From an uncultured Selenomonadaceae bacterium (lineage in GTDB: Bacteria > Bacillota > Negativicutes > Selenomonadales > Selenomonadaceae), in contig CAJOPK010000216.1 in NCBI GenBank assembly GCA_905236255.1, forward strand, positions 1 through 6,427: DNA of 6,427 nucleotides, read 5' to 3'. Below the pieces are notes generated by a model. It saw only the letters and a program-made list of their open reading frames with translations, had not been told where the DNA came from and did not search any database. This document shows, in pieces, positions 1 through 6,122 of the stretch. Position numbers and translations under genes: made by a program. Position 1 is the first letter of the stretch. Each line of letters starts with the position of its first letter.

Positions 1-446
1 CCCAAGTGACCGCCCGCCTCTTTGCCTTCGACGACTATTGCGGATGCTCCGAGTTTTTCGGAAATTTTCGCAAGTTTTACGGAAGACACAATCGGCACTA
101 TCGGCGTTCCGGATTCTTTTCCCAGACCGAAAATATCACGCGAAAAGCCCGCGCCGGCAACAATCAAATCAATTCCGGCATCAATGGCGGTGTTTACTAT
201 TCCGGCGAAATCGCTTGCCGCAACCATTATATTTATTCCGATAACGCCGTCGGTGAGCGACCGCGCCAATTTTATTTCATAGCGTAATTCGTCGTGAGCC
301 ATGCCCGACGCCGCGATCAAGCCTATACCGCCTTCATTCGCGACCGCCGCCGCAAGTCTTGCCGTAGACAAACGAATTGCCATCCCGCCCTGCACGATTG
401 GAATTTTCGCTGTTTTTTTCCCTATTTTAAGCTCCGGAAGTTTCAT
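1..446 (-). CDS. Nitronate monooxygenase / FabK-like FMN flavoprotein (N-terminal part, cut by window edge)
   Basis: The first 148 codons are present and the rest lies beyond the left edge. The ATG at 446-444 follows a GGAGG at 454-458 with 7 bases between. The protein begins MKLPELKIGKK and shows the TIM-barrel flavoprotein pattern of the nitronate monooxygenase (2-nitropropane dioxygenase)/FabK superfamily: PIVQGGMA (residues 16-23), NEGGIGLIAA (37-46), IGINIMVAA (69-77), and EGKEAGGH (140-147), ending at the conserved His147 that matches His146 of the FabK in this window. Known members oxidise alkyl nitronates or reduce enoyl-ACP with FMN. Its place just after acpP makes a link to fatty-acid synthesis plausible, but this is inference. 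The missing C-terminal half prevents separation of the two activities. The family and start are well supported; the substrate is not. Confidence 0.85.
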   Translation of the reverse strand, partial: MKLPELKIGKKTAKIPIVQGGMAIRLSTARLAAAVANEGGIGLIAASGMAHDELRYEIKLARSLTDGVIGINIMVAASDFAGIVNTAIDAGIDLIVAGAGFSRDIFGLGKESGTPIVPIVSSVKLAKISEKLGASAIVVEGKEAGGHL

Positions 447-470
447 CGGCAATCCTCCAATCTCTCCGTC

Positions 471-505
471 TTTAGAAAATCCCGCGAAGAACACTTCACG
501 GGATT
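471..505 (-). terminator. Terminator-like hairpin between acpP and the flavoprotein gene
   Basis: Positions 478-505 form a 12-bp stem (AATCCCGTGAAG paired with CTTCGCGGGATT, one G-U pair) closed by a TGTT loop. On the minus strand it is followed by a short, interrupted T run (TTCT). It sits 68 bases after the acpP stop and 31 bases before the start codon of the next gene. It fits an intrinsic terminator or partial attenuator that ends the fabG-acpP message; the weak T run makes read-through likely. Confidence 0.55.
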
Positions 506-572
506 CACTCTTCAGACATTGCATTATTTTTTTTGTACGGAAGCCTTTCGGGCGACCCGACAGATGCCGAGC

Positions 573-809
573 TTACGCCTCTTTCTTCTCCTCTACGTAC
601 TTAACAACATCCTCAACGGTTTTGATTTTCTCTGCTTTTTCGTCCGGAATTTCAATATTGAATTCCTCCTCAAAAGCCATAATCAATTCGACTATGTCAA
701 GCGAATCCGCTCCCAAATCGTCAACAAAAGTTGAAGACATTTGAACTTCGTCCGCTTCGACTCCGAGCTGATCCACAACGATTTTTTTGACCTGATCGAA
801 TGTCGACAT
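573..809 (-). CDS. acpP: Acyl carrier protein
   Basis: This 78-residue acidic protein is full length for the family. The GADSLDIVELIMAFEEEF segment holds the signature DSL motif, with Ser36 as the 4'-phosphopantetheine attachment site. The conserved helix II region (LDIVELIMAFEEEF) and the helix III region (TVEDVVKYVEE) are intact. It carries growing acyl chains as thioesters in the cytoplasm for type II fatty-acid synthesis and serves FabD, FabG, FabK and PlsX encoded alongside. The ATG at 809-807 has a near-perfect ribosome binding site and lies 31 bases after the fabG stop, so the two are probably co-transcribed from the promoter before fabG. A hairpin follows the gene. The identity is certain. 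Confidence 0.98.
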   Translation of the reverse strand: MSTFDQVKKIVVDQLGVEADEVQMSSTFVDDLGADSLDIVELIMAFEEEFNIEIPDEKAEKIKTVEDVVKYVEEKKEA

Positions 810-815
810 TACACG

Positions 816-826
816 TCACCTCCTTT
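816..826 (-). promoter_or_regulatory. Very strong ribosome binding site of acpP
   Basis: The minus strand reads AAAGGAGGTGA, almost complete complementarity to the 16S rRNA 3' end, with 6 bases before the acpP ATG. It is the strongest such site in the window and fits the high abundance expected of the carrier protein. Confidence 0.85.
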
Positions 827-840
827 CAAAGCCGCAACGG

Positions 841-1590
841 TTACATGGCCATGCCGCCGTCAACGCGCAGAACCTGACCCGTAATGTAAGCTGCCCGATC
901 GGATACCAGAAAGATCACGGCATTGGCAACATCTTCCGGTCTGCCAGGTCTTCCCGCAGGTATCTCTTGAATCATTGTTTCTTTGACTTTTTCGGGAAGT
1001 ACGGCAGTCATGTCCGTTTCTATAAATCCCGGCGCAACGATATTGACGGTTACGCCGCGCGATGCAAGTTCTTTTGCCGCAGACTTTGAAAAGCCGATAA
1101 TACCGGCTTTCGCCGCCGCATAATTCGCTTGCCCGGCGTTCCCGTTTAAAGCAACGACCGAGGACAAATTTACGATCCTGCCGGCGCGCTGTTTAATCAT
1201 CATTCGCGTAACGGCTTTGGTACAGTTGAAAACGCCTTTCAAATTCGTGGAAATAACATCGTCGAAATCGGTTTCACTCATCTTCATGAGCAGACCGTCG
1301 CGAGTTATCCCGGCGTTGTTTACCAGAATGTCAATCTTGCCCCAAGCGTCGGTAACTTTCTTGACAAGTTCTTCCACGACCGCCGCGTCGGCAACGTTGC
1401 CTTGTATAAGCATCGCCTCGCCGCCCGCTGATTCAATCGCAGATTTAACTTCCTCCGCCTTGACTACATTGCCGGCAAAATTTATCGCAACTTTTGCACC
1501 TTCTTCGGCAAGTTTCAGAGCTATTGCTCTGCCTATGCCGCGAGATGCGCCCGTCACCAATGCAACTTTATCGGTTAAACTTTTTGCCAT
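841..1590 (-). CDS. fabG: 3-oxoacyl-[acyl-carrier-protein] reductase
   Basis: This is a 249-residue short-chain dehydrogenase/reductase of usual FabG length. It catalyses NADPH-dependent reduction of 3-ketoacyl-ACP to 3-hydroxyacyl-ACP. Visible motifs are the nucleotide-binding TGASRGIG (residues 13-20), NNAG (91-94) and the catalytic set Asn116, Ser144, Tyr157 and Lys161 within SSVVALNGNAGQANYAAAK. The C-terminal end (ITGQVLRVDGGMAM) is typical of FabG. The ATG at 1590 has GGGGAGG 12 bases upstream and a closer GAAGG 5 bases upstream. A sigma-70-type promoter lies immediately before the gene, and acpP follows 31 bases after its stop, so fabG probably begins a fabG-acpP unit. General SDR dehydrogenases are similar, but the acpP/fabD context makes FabG secure. 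Confidence 0.97.
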   Translation of the reverse strand: MAKSLTDKVALVTGASRGIGRAIALKLAEEGAKVAINFAGNVVKAEEVKSAIESAGGEAMLIQGNVADAAVVEELVKKVTDAWGKIDILVNNAGITRDGLLMKMSETDFDDVISTNLKGVFNCTKAVTRMMIKQRAGRIVNLSSVVALNGNAGQANYAAAKAGIIGFSKSAAKELASRGVTVNIVAPGFIETDMTAVLPEKVKETMIQEIPAGRPGRPEDVANAVIFLVSDRAAYITGQVLRVDGGMAM

Positions 1591-1615
1591 TTCTGCCTTC
1601 AGCCTCCCCGCGCAG

Positions 1616-1644
1616 AATATATCACAAACAAATTTTCTTGTCTA
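1616..1644 (-). promoter_or_regulatory. Promoter upstream of fabG
   Basis: On the minus strand a TAGACA -35 box (1639-1644) and a TATATT -10 box (1616-1621) are separated by exactly 17 bases; each matches five of six consensus positions. The predicted transcript start, near 1608-1610, lies at the GGGGAGG site, giving a leader of only about 20 bases. It lies in the 217-bp gap (1591-1807) between fabD and fabG, the largest gap in the window, which holds no convincing gene. This suggests fabG-acpP can be transcribed separately from plsX-fabK-fabD. Confidence 0.7.
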
Positions 1645-1807
1645 CAGTTTTTAAGGTTCACAAAACGTCCGCAAATTTTCGGCACATTCATACAGCTTTT
1701 CACAAGTTAAAAATACGGATTGAGACTTATGTTGAAAACATTAACCTTCAAATCAATGTCACCCGGTACCGAAAACGAATCTTTGTAAATCCTCTTGCCG
1801 GTCGTAC

Positions 1808-2743
1808 TCATTGTTTCAAAGTTTCAAGCGTCTTTTCAAAACTTTCAAGATTTTCGACATTCAAACTTTTAATTTGCTTGTCAATACGACGATTAAAGCC
1901 GCACAAGGTTTTTCCGGGTCCGCATTCCACAAAAGTATCCGCGCCGAAATCGGTCATCGATTTTACGCAGTCTATCCACTTGACCGGGTGATCCGCTTGC
2001 GAAATCAAATTTGCTTTAATTTCCGCGCCGGAAGTTTCAAGTTTGCCGGTGAAATTTGCCGCAATCGGAAAAGCCGCGTCGCGAATTTCTACCTTGTCAA
2101 GTTCCGCCGCAAGTTTTTTTGCAGCCGGAGCCATCAGCGTGCTGTGGAAAGGTGCGCTGACCGGCAAAATTACCGCTTTTTTTGCACCGGCATTTTTCAA
2201 AGTTTCGACGGCAGACTCAACTCCCTTTGTCGTTCCCGCTATCACGGTTTGTCCCGGACAGTTGAAATTGACCGCCTGAACCGCGCCGACTTCCGACGCT
2301 TTTTTACAGGCATCGACTATAACTTCATCGTCAAGCCCTATAATCGCAGCCATCGCTCCTTCACCGACCGGAACCGCTTCCTGCATGAATTGCCCGCGCT
2401 TGTGAACCAAAACGACAGCGTCTTTGAAGTCCAAAACGCCCGCCGCAACAAGTGCGGAGTATTCGCCCAAACTGTGACCGCCGGCAATATCCGGGACAAT
2501 TCCTTCATTTTTCAAAAGTTCGGCGGCAATTACGCTGACAACCAAAATTGCAGGTTGAGTGTTTGCGGTGAGTTTCAAATCCTCTTCCGAGCCTTCAAAA
2601 CACATTTTCTTTATCGAATATCCGAGCGCGTCGTCGGCCTCTTCAAAACGCTTTTTCGCAAAATCGTATTTATCGTAAAAATCTTTTCCCATTCCGACGG
2701 CTTGCGCGCCCTGACCGGGAAATACAAATGCAAGTTTACCCAT
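1808..2743 (-). CDS. fabD: Malonyl-CoA:ACP transacylase
   Basis: This 311-residue protein has the length and motifs of FabD, which moves malonyl from CoA to ACP to supply two-carbon units for chain elongation. The N-terminal FVFPGQGAQ (residues 6-14) forms the oxyanion-hole region. The nucleophile is Ser91 in GHSLGEYSA, Arg116 is the malonate-carboxylate binder, and the catalytic His200 lies in SAPFHSTLM. NFNCPGQTVIAG (159-170) and the late ECGPGKTLCGFNRRI segment are also typical. The ATG at 2743 has GGGAGG at 2753-2758, 9 bases upstream. The gene begins 25 bases after the fabK stop, so the two are surely in one operon. After its stop comes a 217-bp gap with a separate promoter. Confidence 0.97.
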   Translation of the reverse strand: MGKLAFVFPGQGAQAVGMGKDFYDKYDFAKKRFEEADDALGYSIKKMCFEGSEEDLKLTANTQPAILVVSVIAAELLKNEGIVPDIAGGHSLGEYSALVAAGVLDFKDAVVLVHKRGQFMQEAVPVGEGAMAAIIGLDDEVIVDACKKASEVGAVQAVNFNCPGQTVIAGTTKGVESAVETLKNAGAKKAVILPVSAPFHSTLMAPAAKKLAAELDKVEIRDAAFPIAANFTGKLETSGAEIKANLISQADHPVKWIDCVKSMTDFGADTFVECGPGKTLCGFNRRIDKQIKSLNVENLESFEKTLETLKQ

Positions 2744-2768
2744 TTTAAATTACCTCCCGGAAAAATTT

Positions 2769-3716
2769 TTACAAATAATTCTTTTGAAGTTCCGCAACGG
2801 CTTGCGGGAGTCCGTTTACAATGTCGTCAATAATTTCTTGAACCGTTTTAATATCTTCAAGCATGCCTGAAATTTGTCCGATCATGACCGAGCCGTTTTC
2901 GACATCGCCTTCATGAGTTGCGCGGTGCAAACTTCCCACGCCGAGTTTTTCGAGTTCTTCCGTTGACGCGCCGTTCGCTTCCATTTCAAGGTAAGTGCGG
3001 GTAAGTTTGTTTGCGATTACACGCGCCGGATGTCCCAAAGTCCTGCCGGTGACGACCGTCGAACGATCTTTTGCCTTGAGAACAAGATTTTTGTAATTCG
3101 GGTGGGCAATACACTCTTTACTCAAAACAAAACGCGTCCCCATTTGAATTGCATGCGCGCCGAGTGCAAATGCCGCCGCCATTCCGCGAGAATCCGCAAA
3201 ACCGCCCGCCGCAATTACCGGAACGTCAACCGCATCGACAACCTGCGGGACAAGCGGCATTGTAGAAATTTCGCCGATATGCCCGCCGGATTCGCAACCT
3301 TCCGCAATAACCGCATCCGCGCCGCCCTTTACAAGTCTTTTCGCCAATGCAACACTCGCGACGACCGGAATAACTTTCGTGCCGATCTCTTTTAAAGCCG
3401 GAACATATTCGCCCGGATTGCCCGCGCCGGTCGTAACAACCGGAACGCGCTCATCAATCACGACCTGCATAACTTCTTTGACGAACGGCGACATAAGCAT
3501 AATGTTTACGCCGAAAGGCTTATCCGTCCAACCTTTGCACTTTTGAATTTCTTTGCGCAAAATATCCGGCGGCATGTGACCTGCGCCGATAAGTCCCAAG
3601 CCGCCCGCATTGGAAACGGCAGATGCAAGTTCCGCCGTACCTATGCAAGCCATGCCGCCCTGAAAAATCGGGTATTTGATGTTCAACAGATTACAGATAA
3701 CATTATTTTCAAACAT
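2769..3716 (-). CDS. fabK: Enoyl-[acyl-carrier-protein] reductase II (FMN)
   Basis: This 315-residue TIM-barrel flavoprotein reduces enoyl-ACP in the last step of each elongation cycle and replaces FabI in many Bacillota. Numbering from the chosen start, PIFQGGMA (16-23), GLGLIGAG (39-46) and FGVNIMLMSP (68-77) line the FMN site. EGCESGGHIG (139-148) carries the conserved His146. The AAGGFADSRGMAAAFALGA and QMGTRF segments match the FMN phosphate-binding loop. A TTG at 3734 would add six residues, but it lies in the ribosome binding site, so the ATG at 3716 is preferred. The gene starts 48 bases after plsX and ends 25 bases before fabD, giving strong operon support for FabK over a general nitronate monooxygenase. 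Confidence 0.93.
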   Translation of the reverse strand: MFENNVICNLLNIKYPIFQGGMACIGTAELASAVSNAGGLGLIGAGHMPPDILRKEIQKCKGWTDKPFGVNIMLMSPFVKEVMQVVIDERVPVVTTGAGNPGEYVPALKEIGTKVIPVVASVALAKRLVKGGADAVIAEGCESGGHIGEISTMPLVPQVVDAVDVPVIAAGGFADSRGMAAAFALGAHAIQMGTRFVLSKECIAHPNYKNLVLKAKDRSTVVTGRTLGHPARVIANKLTRTYLEMEANGASTEELEKLGVGSLHRATHEGDVENGSVMIGQISGMLEDIKTVQEIIDDIVNGLPQAVAELQKNYL

Positions 3717-3724
3717 CGAACTTT

Positions 3725-3732
3725 CTCCTCCC
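3725..3732 (-). promoter_or_regulatory. Ribosome binding site that fixes the fabK start
   Basis: The minus strand reads GGGAGGAG with 8 bases before the ATG at 3716. A longer reading from the TTG at 3734 would place this site inside the coding sequence, so the downstream ATG is the better start. Confidence 0.8.
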
Positions 3733-3764
3733 AAATAAAATTTTTCCGCGCCGATTTGCGGATA

Positions 3765-4799
3765 TTATATCTCAGTCGCCGAATTTTTTCCGGGCAACAT
3801 ATTTTCTTTTTCAAGTGCGGTTTTTATATGCTCCAAAACATTGCTTTTTACATAACCTTCCGCAATACCGATACCGCTGCAAATTGCCTTTGCATCGGAA
3901 CTTCCGTGACTTATGAAACAACAACCGTTTACTCCGAGCAAAGGTGCGCCGCCGTTTTCGGAAGCGTCAATTCTCTTTTTCAAATTGCGCATAACCGGTT
4001 TTAAAAGAAGTGCGCCGATTTTGGAATTTATCCCGCCGGCTTCAACTTCCTCCTTAATAAGTTTTAAAATCGTCGTTGCCAAACCTTCGCCGAATTTCAA
4101 AACGACATTCCCGACAAAGCCGTCACAGACAACAACGTCAAAATTTCCCTGCGGAATATCGCGACCTTCCGCATTTCCGCCGAAATTTATCGTCGTCAAA
4201 TTTTTCAAAAGAGCGTAAGTTTCTTTTGCCTGTTCATTACCTTTGGTTTCCTCTTCGCCTATATTGAGCAAACCGACTTTCGGATTTTTTTTGCCGAGAA
4301 CGTGTTCGGCATAAAGCGCGCCCATAATCCCGCTTTGAACGAGATGTTCCGGCTTGCTGTCCACATTTGCGCCGGAATCAAGCAAGAGAGTAACCCCGTT
4401 CGGCGTGGGAATCGGTGTTGCTATCGACGGGCGACCTATGCCGTGAATCCTTTTTAAAATAAGTTGCGCCGCAGTAACCGCCGCGCCGGTCGAACCTGCG
4501 GAAAGTACCGCGTCACATTCGCCGTCTTTTACCATGCGCGTCGCAACGACGATCGACGAATCTTTTTTGTTGCGAACCGCATCAGCCGGATGTTCTCCCA
4601 TTTCAATGACTTCGGAAGTATGCTTTATTGAAATTTTTAAATTGTCCGTGTCGGTTTCATTTTTCAGACATTCGCGAATTTTGCTTTCGTCGCCGACCAG
4701 AACAATTTCACACGGAAATTTTTTCGCCGCCATAACCGCGCCTTTGACAATTTCCGCCGGAGCATAATCTCCGCCCATCGCGTCGAGTGCTATCTTCAC
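3765..4799 (-). CDS. plsX: Phosphate acyltransferase PlsX
   Basis: This 344-residue protein has usual PlsX length. PlsX converts acyl-ACP and phosphate to acyl-phosphate, the acyl donor for PlsY in phosphatidic acid synthesis, and acts at the inner face of the membrane. Motifs along the chain are IALDAMGGDYAP near the N terminus, RNKKDSSIV, VLSAGSTGA, LLDSGANVDSKPEHL, GLLNIGEEETKGNE, VVCDGFVGNVVLKFGEG, and GGAPLLGVNGCCFISHG near the C terminus. Translation begins at a GTG (4799-4797) with AAGGAG 8 bases upstream. Just before that site is the rpmF terminator, so plsX needs read-through or a promoter I could not identify within or before rpmF. It leads the plsX-fabK-fabD group; fabH, often its next neighbour, is missing here. 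Confidence 0.97.
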   Translation of the reverse strand: MKIALDAMGGDYAPAEIVKGAVMAAKKFPCEIVLVGDESKIRECLKNETDTDNLKISIKHTSEVIEMGEHPADAVRNKKDSSIVVATRMVKDGECDAVLSAGSTGAAVTAAQLILKRIHGIGRPSIATPIPTPNGVTLLLDSGANVDSKPEHLVQSGIMGALYAEHVLGKKNPKVGLLNIGEEETKGNEQAKETYALLKNLTTINFGGNAEGRDIPQGNFDVVVCDGFVGNVVLKFGEGLATTILKLIKEEVEAGGINSKIGALLLKPVMRNLKKRIDASENGGAPLLGVNGCCFISHGSSDAKAICSGIGIAEGYVKSNVLEHIKTALEKENMLPGKNSATEI

Positions 4800-4816
4800 C
4801 GGTACAACTCCTTAAT

Positions 4817-4848
4817 AAAAAACGGGCAGGTTATTTTTTGCCTGCCCG
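4817..4848 (-). terminator. Intrinsic terminator after rpmF
   Basis: The minus strand has CGGGCAGG, a 10-base A-rich loop, CCTGCCCG and then six T residues. This perfect 8-bp GC-rich stem with its T run is a classic rho-independent terminator for minus-strand transcription. It begins 15 bases after the rpmF stop and its T run ends 17 bases before the plsX GTG. The plus strand lacks a T run after the stem, so it acts in one direction. Confidence 0.9.
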
Positions 4849-4863
4849 ACAATCCCGCAATCC

Positions 4864-5040
4864 TTAAGCCGTCTCTATGACTTCTTTACCGTCATAATAG
4901 CCGCACTCCAGGCACACATGGTGCGGAAGTTTGGGTTCATGACATCTCGGACATTCTGAATAGTTCGGTGTCTCCAACTTCCAATTTGCACGCCGCCTGT
5001 CGCGTCTGCATTTGCTGAGTTTTCTTTTCGGTGCCGCCAA
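4864..5040 (-). CDS. rpmF: 50S ribosomal protein L32
   Basis: A 58-residue protein is read from a TTG at 5040-5038: after the initiator it runs AAPKRKLSKCRRDRRRANWK, the basic N terminus of L32. It then has a zinc ribbon with Cys30-x2-Cys33 and Cys43-x2-Cys46 (CPRCHEPKLPHHVCLECGYY) and ends KEVIETA. L32 is a structural protein of the large ribosomal subunit, and this is its four-cysteine, zinc-binding form. No ATG lies in frame at the expected N terminus. The TTG has GGGGAGG 8 bases upstream and begins only 3 bases after the yceD stop, so translation is probably coupled. The yceD-rpmF pairing is conserved widely in bacteria. A terminator follows. The short length and TTG start make it easy to miss. 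Confidence 0.96.
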   Translation of the reverse strand: MAAPKRKLSKCRRDRRRANWKLETPNYSECPRCHEPKLPHHVCLECGYYDGKEVIETA

Positions 5041-5043
5041 TGT

Positions 5044-5517
5044 TCACACCTCCCCGATAAGTTTAAAGTTTTTAAGCGCGGCAAGTCGCGAATCAATTTC
5101 TTCCCTGTCGCAACCGCAATCGCCTTCATTCAAATTTGAGCCGCAAACCGGACAAAGTCCCCTGCAATCGTCTTTGCAAAGATTTTTCAACGATTGACCC
5201 GCCGCGATTGTATCGAGTATCAAATCGGAAATGTCAATCGAATCTTCCTCTTCCGGCAAAATTTCAAGTTCTTCTTCAAATTTATGAACCTGCTTTCCGA
5301 TTGAATCGGCAAGGCATCTGTCACAGACAAATTTCTTTTCGCAAAAGACTTTGCCTTCAATCAAAAACCTTCCGCCGACATCTTCGACCTTTCCGGAAAT
5401 CTTTACATTTCCGATAATCTCGCCGTCATTCAGAAAATCTTTCCCGCAAACTTCGGCTGCATTTTCGATAAAATCAAAGGGGATGGTTTCACCCTTCCGA
5501 ATTTGCACTTTGCGCAT
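5044..5517 (-). CDS. yceD: YceD family (DUF177) protein, 23S rRNA accumulation
   Basis: This 157-residue protein matches the YceD/DUF177 family, which is encoded beside rpmF and is linked to 23S rRNA accumulation in bacteria and chloroplasts. A Cys65-x2-Cys68 pair (CDRC) is followed by an acidic stretch (EEELEILPEEED). The C-terminal signature has Cys114, Cys118, Cys122, Cys125, Cys134 and Cys136 in CKDDCRGLCPVCG and CGC, probably binding zinc. It ends RLAALKNF, as is usual for the family. The ATG at 5517 is the first possible start because an in-frame TAA lies just upstream; only a weak GGCGGTG precedes it. A promoter's -10 box overlaps this ATG, so a GTG at 5508-5506 is a real alternative. 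The family is certain, the exact start less so. Confidence 0.93.
   Translation of the reverse strand: MRKVQIRKGETIPFDFIENAAEVCGKDFLNDGEIIGNVKISGKVEDVGGRFLIEGKVFCEKKFVCDRCLADSIGKQVHKFEEELEILPEEEDSIDISDLILDTIAAGQSLKNLCKDDCRGLCPVCGSNLNEGDCGCDREEIDSRLAALKNFKLIGEV
5047..5055 (-). promoter_or_regulatory. Ribosome binding site supporting the rpmF TTG start
   Basis: The minus strand reads GGGGAGGTG, with 8 bases between GGAGG and the TTG at 5040. The site is formed by the last codons of yceD, so translation of one gene runs into the start of the next. Confidence 0.82.
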
Positions 5518-5565
5518 TTTACAACACCGCCGTTACCGTGTCAAGGTTTACAAAATTTTTAAAAT
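5516..5565 (-). promoter_or_regulatory. Near-consensus promoter at the start of yceD, with AT-rich upstream stretch
   Basis: On the minus strand a perfect TTGACA (5539-5544) is followed after exactly 17 bases by TAAAAT (5516-5521). An AT-rich stretch at 5547-5565, upstream of the -35 box, looks like an UP element. The last two bases of the -10 box are the A and T of the yceD ATG, so the predicted transcript would start near 5508-5510, inside yceD. It should drive rpmF strongly. The promoter could leave yceD without its first codons or make a near-leaderless message from the GTG at 5508. Confidence 0.7.
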
Positions 5566-5573
5566 CGTCCCGG

Positions 5574-6122
5574 TCAAACCCGTATTTTGTCCCGCAACTT
5601 TTCAAACTTCTTTTCGCCGATACCGCGAACTTTTTTTATTTCGTCGATCGATTTAAATGCTCCGTTTTGTTTTCGGTAGTCGATAATTTTTTGAGCCGTC
5701 GCCGGTCCCACTCCCGGCAAAGTTTCAAGCTGTTTTTCGTCCGCAGTGTTTATGTTCACAATTTCACCGGCAGTCCGATTATATTTCCCGGAAGTACCCG
5801 GCAAAATTTTTTGTTCCGAAATTTCCTTTGTCGGAATATGTATGTGCATACCGTCGATCAATTTTTCGGCAAGATTTATTTCCTCTTCATCCGCAAATTC
5901 CGTGAGTCCGCCGGCGGCATTAACCGCATCGACCGCACGAAGATTTCCGTTGTCCTCAAGCATTACGACCGCCGGATTTTTAACCTGCCCGGAAACATAT
6001 ACCGCAATTTCCGAAACTTCCGGCTCTTTTTCGATTTCCGAAACTTCGACCGACTCATCACCGCAACCCGTCAAAAAAATTGTCGTCGCAAAAATCAACC
6101 CGGCGAAAATTTTATTCGGCAT
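5574..6122 (-). CDS. comEA: ComEA-like helix-hairpin-helix DNA-binding lipoprotein
   Basis: Read from the ATG at 6122 the protein has 182 residues. A short lysine-containing start and hydrophobic stretch end in a lipobox, LTGC (Cys20), so it is probably a lipoprotein. An acidic linker follows, then a SLBB-type domain (about residues 40-100; IAVYVSGQVKNPAVV to GMHIHIP). The C-terminal ComEA domain carries VNINTAD (122-128) and two helix-hairpin-helix motifs, LPGVGPATAQKI and VRGIGEKKFEKL. ComEA proteins bind incoming double-stranded DNA at the cell surface during natural transformation. The start overlaps the end of serA by 11 bases. A TTG at 6134 has GAGGA 11 bases upstream and would add four residues; I prefer the ATG because the signal peptide begins there. 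comEB and comEC are not beside it, and the competence role is inferred. Confidence 0.88.
   Translation of the reverse strand: MPNKIFAGLIFATTIFLTGCGDESVEVSEIEKEPEVSEIAVYVSGQVKNPAVVMLEDNGNLRAVDAVNAAGGLTEFADEEEINLAEKLIDGMHIHIPTKEISEQKILPGTSGKYNRTAGEIVNINTADEKQLETLPGVGPATAQKIIDYRKQNGAFKSIDEIKKVRGIGEKKFEKLRDKIRV

Noticed and set aside
1599..1691. A 30-codon minus-strand open frame in the fabD-fabG gap, beginning MNVPKICGRF
   Set aside because: It has no good ribosome binding site, spans the predicted fabG promoter, and its product resembles nothing I know.
1764..1771. CGGTACCG palindrome in the gap after fabD as a possible regulator site
   Set aside because: It is only 8 bases, does not match the FapR-type consensus, and short palindromes with GGTACC-like cores occur elsewhere by chance.
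1811..2833. A 340-codon plus-strand open frame opposite fabD
   Set aside because: It lies antisense to an intact fabD with all catalytic residues. Its arginine- and phenylalanine-rich product looks like no family; it arises from codon bias on the other strand.
3717..3734. TTG start at 3734 for fabK
   Set aside because: The codons between 3734 and 3716 encode the GGGAGGAG ribosome binding site of the ATG at 3716, so the six extra residues are not expected to be translated.
4875..5129. An 84-codon minus-strand open frame starting MKAIAVATGKK
   Set aside because: It overlaps the end of yceD and nearly all of rpmF in another frame. The rpmF frame gives a complete L32 with its zinc cysteines, so this is an out-of-frame reading.
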